Assembly: GCA_035645695.1 (NCBI GenBank)
Contig: DASQMC010000027.1
Coordinates: forward strand, 1 to 64,000
Length of the DNA stretch: 64,000 nt
Direction: 5' to 3'
Source of the DNA: JAIVJZ01 sp035645695
Lineage (GTDB): Bacteria; Acidobacteriota; Blastocatellia; Pyrinomonadales; Pyrinomonadaceae
Shown here: positions 8,280 to 16,190 of the stretch, piece by piece
Layout: every line of letters begins with the position of its first letter
Position numbering within the stretch: position 1 is the first letter of the stretch
Position numbers and translations under genes: made by a program
Notes under the pieces: model-generated
Told to the model about the DNA's origin: nothing
Seen by the model: the letters and a program-made list of their open reading frames with translations, nothing else
Databases searched by the model: none

Positions 8280-8372
8280 GTTTTCAGTTTTCAGTTTTTA
8301 GCTTACGGCATGCGCTGGAGGCTGGCGGCTGAAAACTGGCAACTGAAAACTGGCAACTGAAAACTGAGTACT
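8280..8372 (+). repeat. Heptamer-register palindromic element (GTTTTCA / CTGAAAA arms)
   Basis: Left units GTTTTCA, GTTTTCA, GTTTTTA; the right arm alternates ACTGAAA and ACTGGCA in 14-nt steps. It fills the rpsM-rpsK gap and ends about 5 bases before the rpsK ATG, which has no separate ribosome-binding site. The same unit family recurs at 12576-12658. Confidence 0.85.
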
Positions 8373-8377
8373 GAGTT

Positions 8378-8788
8378 ATGGCAAAAGGAACAGCATCGGC
8401 GGGCGGGAAGAAGAAAACTTTCCGCAAGAAAGAGAAGAAGAACATTCCGAACGGGATCGCCTTCATCGCGGCGTCTTTCAACAACACGATGATCTCGATC
8501 ACGGACTTGGAAGGCAACCTCGTCGCGCAGTCGTCTTCGGGAGCGCGTGGCTTCCGCGGTTCGCGTAAAGGCACGCCGTTCGCCGCGCAGCAGGCAGCTT
8601 ACGAGGCGGCGCAGAAGGCGAAGGAAGCCGGGATGCAGCAATGCGAAGTGCGCGTTAAGGGGCCGGGCGGCGGGCGAGAGTCGGCCATCCGCGCGATCAA
8701 CAACGCGGGCATCCGCGTCACGATTATTCGCGACACGACGCCGATCCCGCACAACGGTTGCCGTCCGCCGAAGCGGCGCAGAGTTTAA
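8378..8788 (+). CDS. rpsK: 30S ribosomal protein S11
   Basis: S11 is a platform protein of the 30S subunit near the mRNA exit. The product has 136 residues with the family blocks HIAASFNNTMISITD-like (here FIAASFNNTMISITD), SSGARGFRGSRKGTPFAAQ and the C-terminal signature PIPHNGCRPPKRRRV. The Lys-rich N-terminal lead is slightly longer than usual. Confidence 0.98.
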   Translation: MAKGTASAGGKKKTFRKKEKKNIPNGIAFIAASFNNTMISITDLEGNLVAQSSSGARGFRGSRKGTPFAAQQAAYEAAQKAKEAGMQQCEVRVKGPGGGRESAIRAINNAGIRVTIIRDTTPIPHNGCRPPKRRRV

Positions 8789-8789
8789 C

Positions 8790-8871
8790 GCAGTCATCAG
8801 CCGTCAGCTCTCAGCCTTCAGCTTTTAATGCTTGATTTTGCTGAAAGCTGAATGCTAATGGCTGACGGCTA
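8790..8871 (+). repeat. Heptamer-register palindromic element (CAGnnnn / GCTnnnn)
   Basis: Left units CAGTCAT, CAGCCGT, CAGCTCT, CAGCCTT, CAGCTTT keep CAG at fixed 7-nt spacing while the other four bases drift. Right units GCTGAAA, GCTGAAT, GCTAATG, GCTGACG, GCTAATT mirror them. It fills much of the rpsK-rpsD gap and shows that the 7-nt register is conserved even when the unit sequence is not. Confidence 0.85.
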
Positions 8872-8961
8872 ATTAACCTAAAGGATGAAGGGTCGCCATC
8901 GCCGAGCGGGCGCATGCGATCTGTAAACTTTTCCGTCTTATTAGACTGGAGGCAGAAAGAA

Positions 8962-9603
8962 GTGGCTAGGTATAGAGCAGCGGTGTGCCGTTTGTGCCGC
9001 CGTGAAGGTGCGAAATTATTTTTGAAGGGCGACAAGTGCTACAAGCCTTCGTGCCCGATTGAAGCGCGCGGCACGCAGCCGCCCGGACAACACGGAAACT
9101 CGCCGCGCCGCGGCAAAGCGCTCGTCGGCTACGGCCAGCAGTTGCGCGAGAAGCAGAAGGTCAAACGCATCTATTTCATTCTCGAAGGTCAGTTTCGCAA
9201 CTACTTTGAGAAAGCCGCCCGCCAGAAGGGCATCACGGGCGAAAATCTGCTCGTCCTCTTGGAGCGCAGGCTCGATAACGCCGTGTACCGCGCGGGCTTC
9301 TCCACTTCGCGGCGACAGGCGCGCCAGCTCGTCAACCACGGTCACATCGAAGTGAACGGGCGCAAAGTTGACATCCCCTCTTTTCAGGTGAAAGCCGGAG
9401 ACGTGGTGACCGTGCGCGAGACGAGCCGCAAGAATGCGCACGTCGAAGGCGCGTGGCAGACGGCCGCCGGTCGCGGTCGCCCCTCGTGGCTCGCTCCTAC
9501 CGAGGGAGCGGAGATGGGGGCGCGCGTGGCGAGTTTGCCGACGCGCGACGACATCGACCGTTCGATCAACGAGCAACTCATCGTCGAACTTTACAGCAAG
9601 TAA
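8962..9603 (+). CDS. rpsD: 30S ribosomal protein S4, zinc-type, GTG start
   Basis: S4 initiates 30S assembly. I chose the GTG at 8962 because GGAGG lies 9 bases upstream and the product then begins at the family N-terminus (VARYRAAVCRLCRREG). The zinc motif is C9, C12, C26 and C31 (CRLC...CYKPSC). The S4 RNA-binding domain (LERRLDNAVYRAGF...QARQLVNHGHIEVNG) is near residues 95-160. The length is 213 residues. The stretch WQTAAGRGRPSWLAP before the C-terminus is family-typical. Confidence 0.96.
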   Translation: MARYRAAVCRLCRREGAKLFLKGDKCYKPSCPIEARGTQPPGQHGNSPRRGKALVGYGQQLREKQKVKRIYFILEGQFRNYFEKAARQKGITGENLLVLLERRLDNAVYRAGFSTSRRQARQLVNHGHIEVNGRKVDIPSFQVKAGDVVTVRETSRKNAHVEGAWQTAAGRGRPSWLAPTEGAEMGARVASLPTRDDIDRSINEQLIVELYSK

Positions 9604-9620
9604 CACCCGCGCGGCAGGCA

Positions 9621-9674
9621 GCGGCCGACTGTTTTCGCGCATGTCAACGAAAGACATGCCGGGGCGGTGGCCGC
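9621..9674 (+). promoter_or_regulatory. Nested hairpin between rpsD and rpoA
   Basis: An inner stem GCATGTC/GACATGC (9639-9645 with 9653-9659, loop AACGAAA) is enclosed by GCGGCC/GGCCGC (9621-9626 with 9669-9674). It is not built from heptamers, unlike most gaps in this cluster. S4 is a known autoregulator of alpha-operon translation in some bacteria, so a protein-binding or attenuation role is possible but unproven. Confidence 0.4.
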
Positions 9675-9725
9675 CGCACCCGCGCACACAGGCTTTCAAT
9701 AACAGCCAGAGGGTTAAAGAAAAGT

Positions 9726-10781
9726 ATGGCTATGGATCAAAATAATCTCTGGACAGGATTTCAGATGCCGCGTCGTCTGGCAGTCGAGAACGAGACGCTG
9801 ACCGACCGTTACGGGCGATTCTCCGCGCAGCCCTTCGAGCGCGGCTTCGGCACGACTATCGGCAACTCTCTGCGCCGTGCGTTGCTCTCGTCAATCGAAG
9901 GCGCGGCCATCACGGCGGTCAAGATCGAGGGCGTCGAGCACGAATTTTCGAGCATCAGCGGCGTCGTGGAAGATGCGACGGACGTGATCTTGAACCTCAA
10001 GCAGATTCCGATCAAACTGCATGGCGGCGAGGCCAAGACGCTGACGATCAGCAAGACGGGCGCGGGCGAAGTTTTGTCCGGCGACATCGAGACCGACGCC
10101 GACGTGGAGGTGCTCGACCCGAACGTCTACATTGCGACCGTCTCCGAGGGCGGTTCGCTCAACATCGAGATGCGCCTCAAGCGCGGGCGCGGCTACGTCC
10201 CCGCCGACCGCAACTTCGACGAAGACCTCTCGCTCGGCTACATTCCGGTGGACTCGGTTCACACGCCCGTCAAGAAGGTCAACTACACGGTCGAGGCCGC
10301 GCGACTCGGTCAGAACACGGAGTTCGATAAGTTGACCATCGACGTGTGGACGGACGGTTCGGTGAAGCCTGATGATGCCGTCGGCCTCGCGGCCAAGTTG
10401 ATCAAGGATCACATGGCGATCTTCATCAACTTCGAGGAGGACACGGACGAGTTCGCCTACACAGGGATAGAGCGTCCGCCCCTGCCGCGTAACGATCAAC
10501 TCGACCGCTCGGTTGACGAACTCGAACTGTCGGTGCGCTCCTACAACTGCCTGAAGAACGCCAACATCAAGAGCATCCGCGACCTCGTCCAGCGGTCGGA
10601 GCGCGAGATGCTGGCGACGAAGAATTTCGGCAAGAAATCGCTGAACGAAATCAAGGACATCCTGCACGGGATGGGGCTGGATTTCGGCATGGAGTTTGAC
10701 GAACAGGGCAACCCGATTCCGGGCACCGGCGGGCGCGACTCCGACATCAGCGACTTCGCAGACGAAGACGACGACCTATAA
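9726..10781 (+). CDS. rpoA: DNA-directed RNA polymerase subunit alpha
   Basis: The alpha dimer nucleates RNA polymerase assembly. The ATG at 9726 follows AGAGGG by about 12 bases. The N-terminal domain includes RFSAQPFERGFGTTIGNSLRRALLSS. The C-terminal domain (about residues 265-330) includes LELSVRSYNCLKNANI and FGKKSLNEIKDILHGMGL, which binds UP elements and activators. The 351-residue product ends in an acidic tail (DFADEDDDL). Confidence 0.98.
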   Translation: MAMDQNNLWTGFQMPRRLAVENETLTDRYGRFSAQPFERGFGTTIGNSLRRALLSSIEGAAITAVKIEGVEHEFSSISGVVEDATDVILNLKQIPIKLHGGEAKTLTISKTGAGEVLSGDIETDADVEVLDPNVYIATVSEGGSLNIEMRLKRGRGYVPADRNFDEDLSLGYIPVDSVHTPVKKVNYTVEAARLGQNTEFDKLTIDVWTDGSVKPDDAVGLAAKLIKDHMAIFINFEEDTDEFAYTGIERPPLPRNDQLDRSVDELELSVRSYNCLKNANIKSIRDLVQRSEREMLATKNFGKKSLNEIKDILHGMGLDFGMEFDEQGNPIPGTGGRDSDISDFADEDDDL

Positions 10782-10786
10782 GGAAG

Positions 10787-10862
10787 GATGAAGTATGAAC
10801 GCAGAACGATGAATTGAAGACACCCCGCTTTTCCTTCATGGTTCATCGTTCATACTTCATAG
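10787..10862 (+). repeat. Heptamer-register palindromic element (GAACGATGAA family)
   Basis: Left units GATGAAG, TATGAAC, GCAGAAC, GATGAAT; spacer TGAAGACACCCCGCTTTTCC; right units of TTCATGG, TTCATCG, TTCATAC. It fills the rpoA-rplQ gap and ends about 10 bases before the rplQ ATG. Confidence 0.85.
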
Positions 10863-10871
10863 TTTAATGAA

Positions 10872-11612
10872 ATGCGACATCTGAAAGCACATCGCAAACT
10901 GGGGCGGACGACCGAGCACCGCCTCTCGCTGTTGCGCAACCTCGCGACTTCACTGATCAACGCGCGCAACGAGCGCATCGTGACCACGCTGCCGAAGGCG
11001 AAGGAATTGCGCCCGTTCATCGAGCGCGTGATCACGCTGTCGCGCAAGGCGCAGGACTTGAGCGGAGACGACGCGGCGGTGCAGGCCGTCCATTTGCGTC
11101 GGCAGGCCGTGACGTTCTTCCACACAGGCAACCAGCAGCAGAAGAGCGAGATGGGTCGGCGAGGCGCGGTGCGCCCGGTGCGCACGGCGGGCGTGGCCGC
11201 CGTCAAGCGTCTCTTCGACGAACTCGGCGCGCGTTATAAAGATCGTCCGGGGGGCTACACGCGCATCATCAAGTTGGGGCGGCGCGACGGCGACAACGCC
11301 GAACTCGCCATCATCGAACTCGTCGGCAGCCCGCGCGAACTGGAAGCCGCGAAGCAGACCGAAAAGCGCGCCAAGTCCGTCACATCGGACAAGCGTAAAT
11401 CGGCGCGCGCGTCGAAATCGGGCGAGGCCGAGGGCGGACGGCGCGGCGGCCAGAAAGCCGATAAGACTTTCGAGAAGGAAGAGACGACCGCGGCGCGCGG
11501 CCGCGGAAAGACCGGCGGCGAGGATGTGAAGGACGCGGACAAGGCGGGCAGCGGTGGTCGCCGGTCGAAGAAGACCGAATCAACGGCCGCCGAGCAGGAT
11601 ACGGATAATTAG
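10872..11612 (+). CDS. rplQ: 50S ribosomal protein L17 with an internal insertion and a long disordered tail
   Basis: The core is clearly L17: MRHLKAHRKLGRTTEHR at the start, TTLPKAKELRPFIERVITLSRKA to residue 60, then LFDELGARYKDRPGGYTRIIKLGRRDGDNAELAIIELV at about 114-151. Between the two halves lies about 30 more residues than in E. coli L17, including HLRRQAVTFFHTGNQQQKSE. After residue 160 comes a Lys/Arg/Gly/Glu-rich low-complexity tail of about 85 residues. The total is 246 residues against roughly 120-130 for most L17. The role of the extra parts is unknown; RNA binding is a guess from charge. Confidence 0.95.
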   Translation: MRHLKAHRKLGRTTEHRLSLLRNLATSLINARNERIVTTLPKAKELRPFIERVITLSRKAQDLSGDDAAVQAVHLRRQAVTFFHTGNQQQKSEMGRRGAVRPVRTAGVAAVKRLFDELGARYKDRPGGYTRIIKLGRRDGDNAELAIIELVGSPRELEAAKQTEKRAKSVTSDKRKSARASKSGEAEGGRRGGQKADKTFEKEETTAARGRGKTGGEDVKDADKAGSGGRRSKKTESTAAEQDTDN

Positions 11613-11807
11613 AGTTGATGCGGGGCGGGGCGGGCTTGCCTGAAAGATTGCGAGCGCGCCCCTAAGCGTCCCGACCACCGCCAGCCCCAGTCCCCGCGTG
11701 CGCAGGTTAAACTGAGCCGGAACGGGGCGGGGCTTTGATTTTGCTCTATCAACGCCGAGCAGGAGAGACCGCTTGGAAACTCAGGCAGCGCGGAGGTGTA
11801 ACCGAAT

Positions 11808-12575
11808 ATGAGCGACGAAAAGAGACCCGAAGAACCCGCAGGCGGAGGCGGCGGCCAGCAGGCACACGACGGCGGCGAGGGTGGCGGCACGCGCCAGCAG
11901 CAGCAGCAGCAGCAACAGACGGCCGATGCGCGCCGTTCGGGCGGCAATACAGGCGCGGCGAGTGGGAGCACTGGCGGCGGTTTCGGCGGTGGTGGCGGTC
12001 GTAACAGTTCGCGACGGCGTCATCGCGGCGAGCGTGAGGGTCAACCGTCGCCGCGTCGCAGCGAATCTTCGATCAACATGGACGAGCTGCGCGAACTGGC
12101 CGACCTGATCGCCGCTCAGGGCTTCACCGAATTTGAGATAGAGAAGGAAGGCTTTCGCCTGCGTCTGAGCCGCAACACTTACCCGCAAAATCCGCAGCCG
12201 ACGAGCAATGTGACGGGTTCGGTTATACCGTTCCCCGCGCCGCCCGTCGCTTCCGGGTCGCCTGCGGGCACGCAGGCCACGCCGACGGCCGCGACGACCG
12301 CGCCGTCTCCGGCCGATGCGCCGAGCGCGGTCGAAGACCTGTTCAAGATCACCTCGCCCATCGTCGGGACGTTCTACCGGTCGCCTTCGCCCACTTCGGA
12401 CGTGTTCGTTAACCAGGGAAGCCGCGTCGAACCGGAGACGGTGGTCTGCATCATCGAGGCGATGAAATTGATGAACGAGATACAGGCCGAAGTCAGCGGT
12501 ACGATTGAAAAGATTTACGTCGAGAACGGCCAACCCGTCGAATACGGGCAGGCATTGTTCGGAATCAGGAAGTAG
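11808..12575 (+). CDS. accB: Biotin carboxyl carrier protein of acetyl-CoA carboxylase, with a 90-residue disordered leader
   Basis: AccB carries the biotin that AccC carboxylates in the first step of fatty-acid synthesis. The biotinyl domain is at residues 179-255 with the biotin site EAMKLM (K220). The conserved AccB N-terminus (MDELRELADLIAAQGFTEFEIEKEGFRLRLSRN) begins only at residue 91. Before it lie Gly runs, eight glutamines (residues 30-37, 11895-11918) and an RGG-like basic segment. GGAGG sits 11 bases before the ATG at 11808, supporting the long form; the ATG at 12078 is the alternative. accC follows. Confidence 0.94.
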   Translation: MSDEKRPEEPAGGGGGQQAHDGGEGGGTRQQQQQQQQTADARRSGGNTGAASGSTGGGFGGGGGRNSSRRRHRGEREGQPSPRRSESSINMDELRELADLIAAQGFTEFEIEKEGFRLRLSRNTYPQNPQPTSNVTGSVIPFPAPPVASGSPAGTQATPTAATTAPSPADAPSAVEDLFKITSPIVGTFYRSPSPTSDVFVNQGSRVEPETVVCIIEAMKLMNEIQAEVSGTIEKIYVENGQPVEYGQALFGIRK

Positions 12576-12658
12576 ACGGTTTTCAGTCGCCGGTTTTCAG
12601 TAATACGCTTGAACTGTTATAGAAAACTGAAAACCGCCAACTGAAAACTGAGAACTGT
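12576..12658 (+). repeat. Heptamer-register palindromic element (GTTTTCA / CTGAAAA arms)
   Basis: Left units with GGTTTTCAG at multiples of 7 and right units AACTGAAA/CTGAAAAC fold across a spacer with TAATACGCTTGAACTG. It fills the accB-accC gap and ends about 3 bases before the accC ATG. It is a sister of the element at 8280-8372. Confidence 0.82.
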
Positions 12659-12660
12659 TT

Positions 12661-14055
12661 ATGGCAATCGCACCGCGCAAATTTCGGAAGATTCTGATCG
12701 CGAACCGCGGCGAGATCGCGTGCCGGATTATCTGGGCGTGCAAGGAGATGGGTATCCAGACCGTCACCGTGCATTCGGAGGCGGACCGCGATTCGCTGCA
12801 CGTGCGCTTTGCGGATCAGTCTATCTGCATCGGCGCGGCTCCTTCGGCGCAGAGTTATTTGAACATCCCCGCCGTCATCAGCGCGGCCGAGATCACGAAC
12901 GTCGATGCGATCCATCCCGGTTACGGCTTCCTCGCGGAGTCGTCTTACTTTGCGGAGATTTGCGAGGCGTGCAACATCAAGTTTATCGGGCCGCGCTCGT
13001 CCGTGATCAAGCTGATGGGCGATAAGGTGGAGGCGCGGCGCGCGATGAAGGCAGCGGGTGTGCCGATCCTGCCCGGCAGCCCCGAACCGCTGGAGACAGA
13101 GGAAGAGGCCATCAGACTCGCACGCGAGATCGGCTTCCCGGTCATCATCAAGGCGTCGGCCGGCGGCGGGGGACGCGGCATGCGCATCGTGCGCACTGAG
13201 GCGGAACTCGGCCAGGCGTTGGAGACGGCATCGAACGAAGCCCTCTCCGCGTTCAAGAACGGCGACGTGTACATCGAACGCTACATCGAGCGGCCGCGGC
13301 ACGTCGAGATTCAGGTGATGGCTGACGAGTTCGGCAACTGCGTGCATCTCGGCGAGCGCGACTGTTCGGTGCAGCGTCGTCACCAGAAACTTATCGAGGA
13401 AGCGCCTTCGCCCGCGCTCTCGCGCGAGTTGCGCGAGCGGATGGGCGCGGTCGCCGTCGATGCCTGCAAGCGCGTCGGTTACTCGAACGCGGGCACGGTC
13501 GAGTTTTTGCTCGACGAAGACGGCAGTTTCTACTTCATGGAGATGAACACGCGCGTGCAGGTCGAGCATCCCGTGACGGAGATGATCACGCTGGCCGACA
13601 TCGTGCGAAATCAGATTCGCGTCGCGGAGGGCGAGGAGTTGGCCTTCAAACAAGAGGACGTGATCTTCGCCGGGCACGCCATCGAGTGCCGCATCAACGC
13701 GGAAGACTCGGAGAAATTCACCCCTTCGCCGGGATTGATCACGGCCTGCAACATACCGGGCGGCCCCGGCGTGCGCGTGGACACGGCCATCTATCCCGGC
13801 TACTTCGTGCCGCCCTACTATGATTCGCTGATCGCGAAATTGATCGTCCACGCGCGCACGCGCGAGTTGGCGGTTGCGCGCATGCGCCGCGCGCTCGAAT
13901 CGATGGTCATCGAGGGGATCAAGACGACGATCCCGCTGCACCTGAAGATCATGGACGACCCGCAGTTCCAGTCGGGCCACTTTTCGACCAAGTTTCTGGA
14001 AGAATTTTTTGAGCGAAACAGCAGCACGGGCGGCGCGAAGATCGCGAGCGCCTGA
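12661..14055 (+). CDS. accC: Biotin carboxylase subunit of acetyl-CoA carboxylase
   Basis: AccC uses ATP and bicarbonate to carboxylate biotin on AccB. It has the ATP-grasp layout: N-terminal KILIANRGEIACRI (10-23), the glycine-rich loop GGGGRGMR (168-175), the catalytic segment MEMNTRVQVEHPVTE, and the C-terminal biotin-carboxylase domain. The length of 464 residues is close to that of the usual stand-alone enzyme. No Shine-Dalgarno site is visible; the start abuts the palindromic element. accA/accD are not in the window. Confidence 0.98.
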   Translation: MAIAPRKFRKILIANRGEIACRIIWACKEMGIQTVTVHSEADRDSLHVRFADQSICIGAAPSAQSYLNIPAVISAAEITNVDAIHPGYGFLAESSYFAEICEACNIKFIGPRSSVIKLMGDKVEARRAMKAAGVPILPGSPEPLETEEEAIRLAREIGFPVIIKASAGGGGRGMRIVRTEAELGQALETASNEALSAFKNGDVYIERYIERPRHVEIQVMADEFGNCVHLGERDCSVQRRHQKLIEEAPSPALSRELRERMGAVAVDACKRVGYSNAGTVEFLLDEDGSFYFMEMNTRVQVEHPVTEMITLADIVRNQIRVAEGEELAFKQEDVIFAGHAIECRINAEDSEKFTPSPGLITACNIPGGPGVRVDTAIYPGYFVPPYYDSLIAKLIVHARTRELAVARMRRALESMVIEGIKTTIPLHLKIMDDPQFQSGHFSTKFLEEFFERNSSTGGAKIASA

Positions 14056-14084
14056 AAGTGCTGCGAAAGAGGGCTTTCGGCGCG

Positions 14085-14113
14085 TTGACCGGCCGGAAAA
14101 CAGCCTTTATAAT
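14085..14113 (+). promoter_or_regulatory. Strong sigma70-type promoter upstream of rplU
   Basis: TTGACC and a perfect TATAAT are separated by exactly 17 bases. The predicted start point near 14120 leaves a leader of about 40 bases with GAGGAGAG before the rplU ATG. It is one of the best promoter matches in the window and should start the rplU-rpmA-obgE transcript. Confidence 0.75.
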
Positions 14114-14160
14114 GAACGACTTTCCCGCGGGGGATTTTCGCGTCTGAGGAGAGTAGAGAG

Positions 14161-14469
14161 ATGTCTTACGCAATTATCAGATCGGGCGGCAAGCAATTCC
14201 GCGTCGCGGAAGGCGAGACGGTGCGCCTGCCTTCGTTGAACGAAGAGGCGGGCAAAACCGTCGAGTTCGACGTGCTCGTCCTCGGCGGCGACAATGAAAC
14301 GCGCGTCGGGTCGCCCATCGTCGATGGCGCGCGCGTGGCGGGCACGATTGTCGAGCACGGGCGCGGCGACAAGATCATCGTCTTCAAGATGAAACGCCGC
14401 AAACAGTACAAGCGCACGCAAGGCCACCGGCAAAATTACACGGCGGTGAAAATTGATTCGATTGGGTAA
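14161..14469 (+). CDS. rplU: 50S ribosomal protein L21
   Basis: L21 binds domain I/V of 23S rRNA with L20. The 102-residue product starts MSYAIIRSGGKQFRVAEGE and ends with the signature KRRKQYKRTQGHRQNYTAVKIDSIG, which is full length. It has its own promoter (14085-14113) and forms the common rplU-rpmA pair. Confidence 0.98.
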   Translation: MSYAIIRSGGKQFRVAEGETVRLPSLNEEAGKTVEFDVLVLGGDNETRVGSPIVDGARVAGTIVEHGRGDKIIVFKMKRRKQYKRTQGHRQNYTAVKIDSIG

Positions 14470-14470
14470 A

Positions 14471-14586
14471 GCTGTCCGTTGTCAGTAGTCAGTTGTCCGT
14501 TGCCTGTGGCTTTCTAAACGAGTCGCTAAAGACGGAATTGAGCAACTGACGATGGACAAAGAACAACGGACAACTGACTACTGACA
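14471..14586 (+). repeat. Heptamer-register palindromic element (GTCCGTT / AACGGAC arms)
   Basis: Left units GTCCGTT, GTCAGTA, GTCAGTT, GTCCGTT, GCCTGTG; right units AACTGAC, GATGGAC, AAAGAAC, AACGGAC, AACTGAC, TACTGAC. GTC (left) and GAC (right) stay on the 7-nt register. It fills the rplU-rpmA gap and is the longest of the paired intergenic elements. Confidence 0.87.
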
Positions 14587-14605
14587 AATTTTCGAGGTTT
14601 GAGTT

Positions 14606-14905
14606 ATGGCACATAAAAAGGGAGTCGGCAGTTCGCGCAACGGCCGCGATTCGCATTCGCAACGGCTGGGGCTGAAAAAGTTCGGCGGCGAGCGGGTGCT
14701 CGGCGGCAACATTCTGGCGCGCCAGCGCGGCACGAAATGGAAACCGGGCAAGAACGTCGGGCGCGGCAAAGACGACACGTTGTTTGCTTTGATCGACGGC
14801 ATCGTCAAGTTTGAAGACAAGGGGCGGCAGGGCAAGTTCATCAGCGTCTACGCCGCAGAGGTTGCGAGTTCGGCAGCCCTCGCGCCGGAGGCTGTTGCCG
14901 CTTAA
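14606..14905 (+). CDS. rpmA: 50S ribosomal protein L27
   Basis: L27 reaches towards the peptidyl-transferase centre. The start MAHKKGVGSSRNGRDSHSQRLGLKKFGGE and the block GNILARQRGTKWKPGKNVGRGKDDTLFALIDG are typical. The N-terminus has no Firmicutes-type cleavable extension. The 99-residue product has an Ala-rich end. GAGG precedes the ATG by about 10 bases. Confidence 0.98.
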   Translation: MAHKKGVGSSRNGRDSHSQRLGLKKFGGERVLGGNILARQRGTKWKPGKNVGRGKDDTLFALIDGIVKFEDKGRQGKFISVYAAEVASSAALAPEAVAA

Positions 14906-14980
14906 GCCAAAGGGTCATTCAACAGTCACTTTGCGACGCCCGCGCCTGCTCGAACGAACAAGCGTAGGGCGTCCTTTCCA

Positions 14981-15077
14981 TTTAACGATGAACGCGGAAC
15001 GATGAAGGATGAAGTAGCAGTTATTAGCTTTGCTTTCATTCATCGTTCATCGTTCCGCATTCATCGTTTATCGTTAA
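14981..15077 (+). repeat. Heptamer-register palindromic element (GAACGATGAA family) abutting the obgE start
   Basis: Left arm TTTAACGATGAAC then GCGGAAC, GATGAAG, GATGAAG; right arm TTCATCG, TTCATCG, TTCCGCA, TTCATCG, TTTATCG, TTAAA. The inverted TTTAACG...CGTTAAA ends extend the stem to the very edge. The right arm ends against the obgE ATG at 15078. Confidence 0.88.
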
Positions 15078-16187
15078 ATGTTTATTGATCGAGTCAAAAT
15101 TCGGGTGGCGGGCGGGCACGGCGGCAACGGCGTGACGGCTTTCCGGCGCGAGAAGTTCGTGCCGCGCGGCGGGCCTTCGGGTGGCGAGGGCGGCAAGGGC
15201 GGCGACGTGTGGCTTGTGGCCGACACGGGCGTCAACACGCTCCTGCACCTGCGCTACAACCCCGAACACAGCGCGGATCGCGGGCGGCACGGCGAAGGCT
15301 CGAACCGTTCGGGGCGCGAGGGCGAGGACGTATTGGTGCGCGTGCCCGTCGGCACGCAGGTCTACAACGCGGAGACGGGCGATCTCATGTGCGATCTGGC
15401 CGAAGAGGGACAGCGTTGGCTGGCGGCCAAGGGCGGGCGCGGCGGCTTCGGCAATTCACACTTCGCCACTTCGACCAACCGCGCGCCGCGCTATCATCAG
15501 GAGGGCAGCCCCGGCGAAGAGTGCGAGCTGCAACTCGAACTGAAACTCCTGGCCGATGTCGGCCTCGTCGGCTTCCCGAACGCGGGCAAGTCAACTTTGA
15601 TATCGACCGTCTCGGCCGCGAAACCGAAGATCGCGGACTACCCTTTCACTACGCTCGAACCGCATCTCGGCGTCGTTGACCTCGGCGACTTTCGCACGTT
15701 CGTCATCGCCGACATCCCCGGTTTGATCGAGGGCGCGCACGAAGGCGCGGGGCTCGGCGACCGCTTCCTGCGCCATATCGAGCGAACGAAACTGTTGCTG
15801 CACCTCGTTGATGTTTCTTCCGCTTCGGGGCGCGACGCCGTGAGCGATTACGAGACGATCAACCGCGAGTTGCGCGCCTACGACCCGCAACTCGCCGAAC
15901 GCCCGCAGATCGTCGTCGCGACGAAACTCGACGCGCTCGACGAGCCGGAGCGGCTGGCACTCTTGCGCGAGCGCGCGAGAGCCGACGGACGAGAGTTCTA
16001 CGAGATTTCTTCGGTGACGAATACGGGCGTGCGCGAACTCGTCTATGCCGTCTCTCAGGCGTTGGATGCCTTGAACGCGGGCGACGCGGCGACGAGAGCA
16101 GAGATGAGGGCTGAGACGCGAGAGCGTGCGGACACGGTGGTCATGCCGGAAACGGGCGAGATCAACGGGGCGACATCTTTCGAATGA
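15078..16187 (+). CDS. obgE: GTPase Obg, ribosome-assembly factor
   Basis: Obg is an essential GTPase for 50S maturation and stress signalling. The glycine-rich Obg domain occupies residues 1-158 (AGGHGGNG, GGPSGGEGGKGGDV). The G domain has G1 GFPNAGKST (165-173), G3 DIPG (212-215) and a G4 variant TKLD. The 369-residue length leaves little room for the OCT domain of some Obg proteins. The ATG follows the palindromic element with no Shine-Dalgarno motif. Confidence 0.97.
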   Translation: MFIDRVKIRVAGGHGGNGVTAFRREKFVPRGGPSGGEGGKGGDVWLVADTGVNTLLHLRYNPEHSADRGRHGEGSNRSGREGEDVLVRVPVGTQVYNAETGDLMCDLAEEGQRWLAAKGGRGGFGNSHFATSTNRAPRYHQEGSPGEECELQLELKLLADVGLVGFPNAGKSTLISTVSAAKPKIADYPFTTLEPHLGVVDLGDFRTFVIADIPGLIEGAHEGAGLGDRFLRHIERTKLLLHLVDVSSASGRDAVSDYETINRELRAYDPQLAERPQIVVATKLDALDEPERLALLRERARADGREFYEISSVTNTGVRELVYAVSQALDALNAGDAATRAEMRAETRERADTVVMPETGEINGATSFE

Positions 16188-16190
16188 GGT

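Noticed and set aside
12583..13980. Long open frame on the minus strand opposite accC (465 codons), and similar ones opposite obgE/nadD (15591-16778), smc (32202-33401, 34809-35987) and the M2 peptidase (44003-45484)
   Set aside because: These are antisense shadows of real genes in GC-rich DNA. They have Arg/His/Val-rich composition, no recognisable motif and no promoter or ribosome-binding site.
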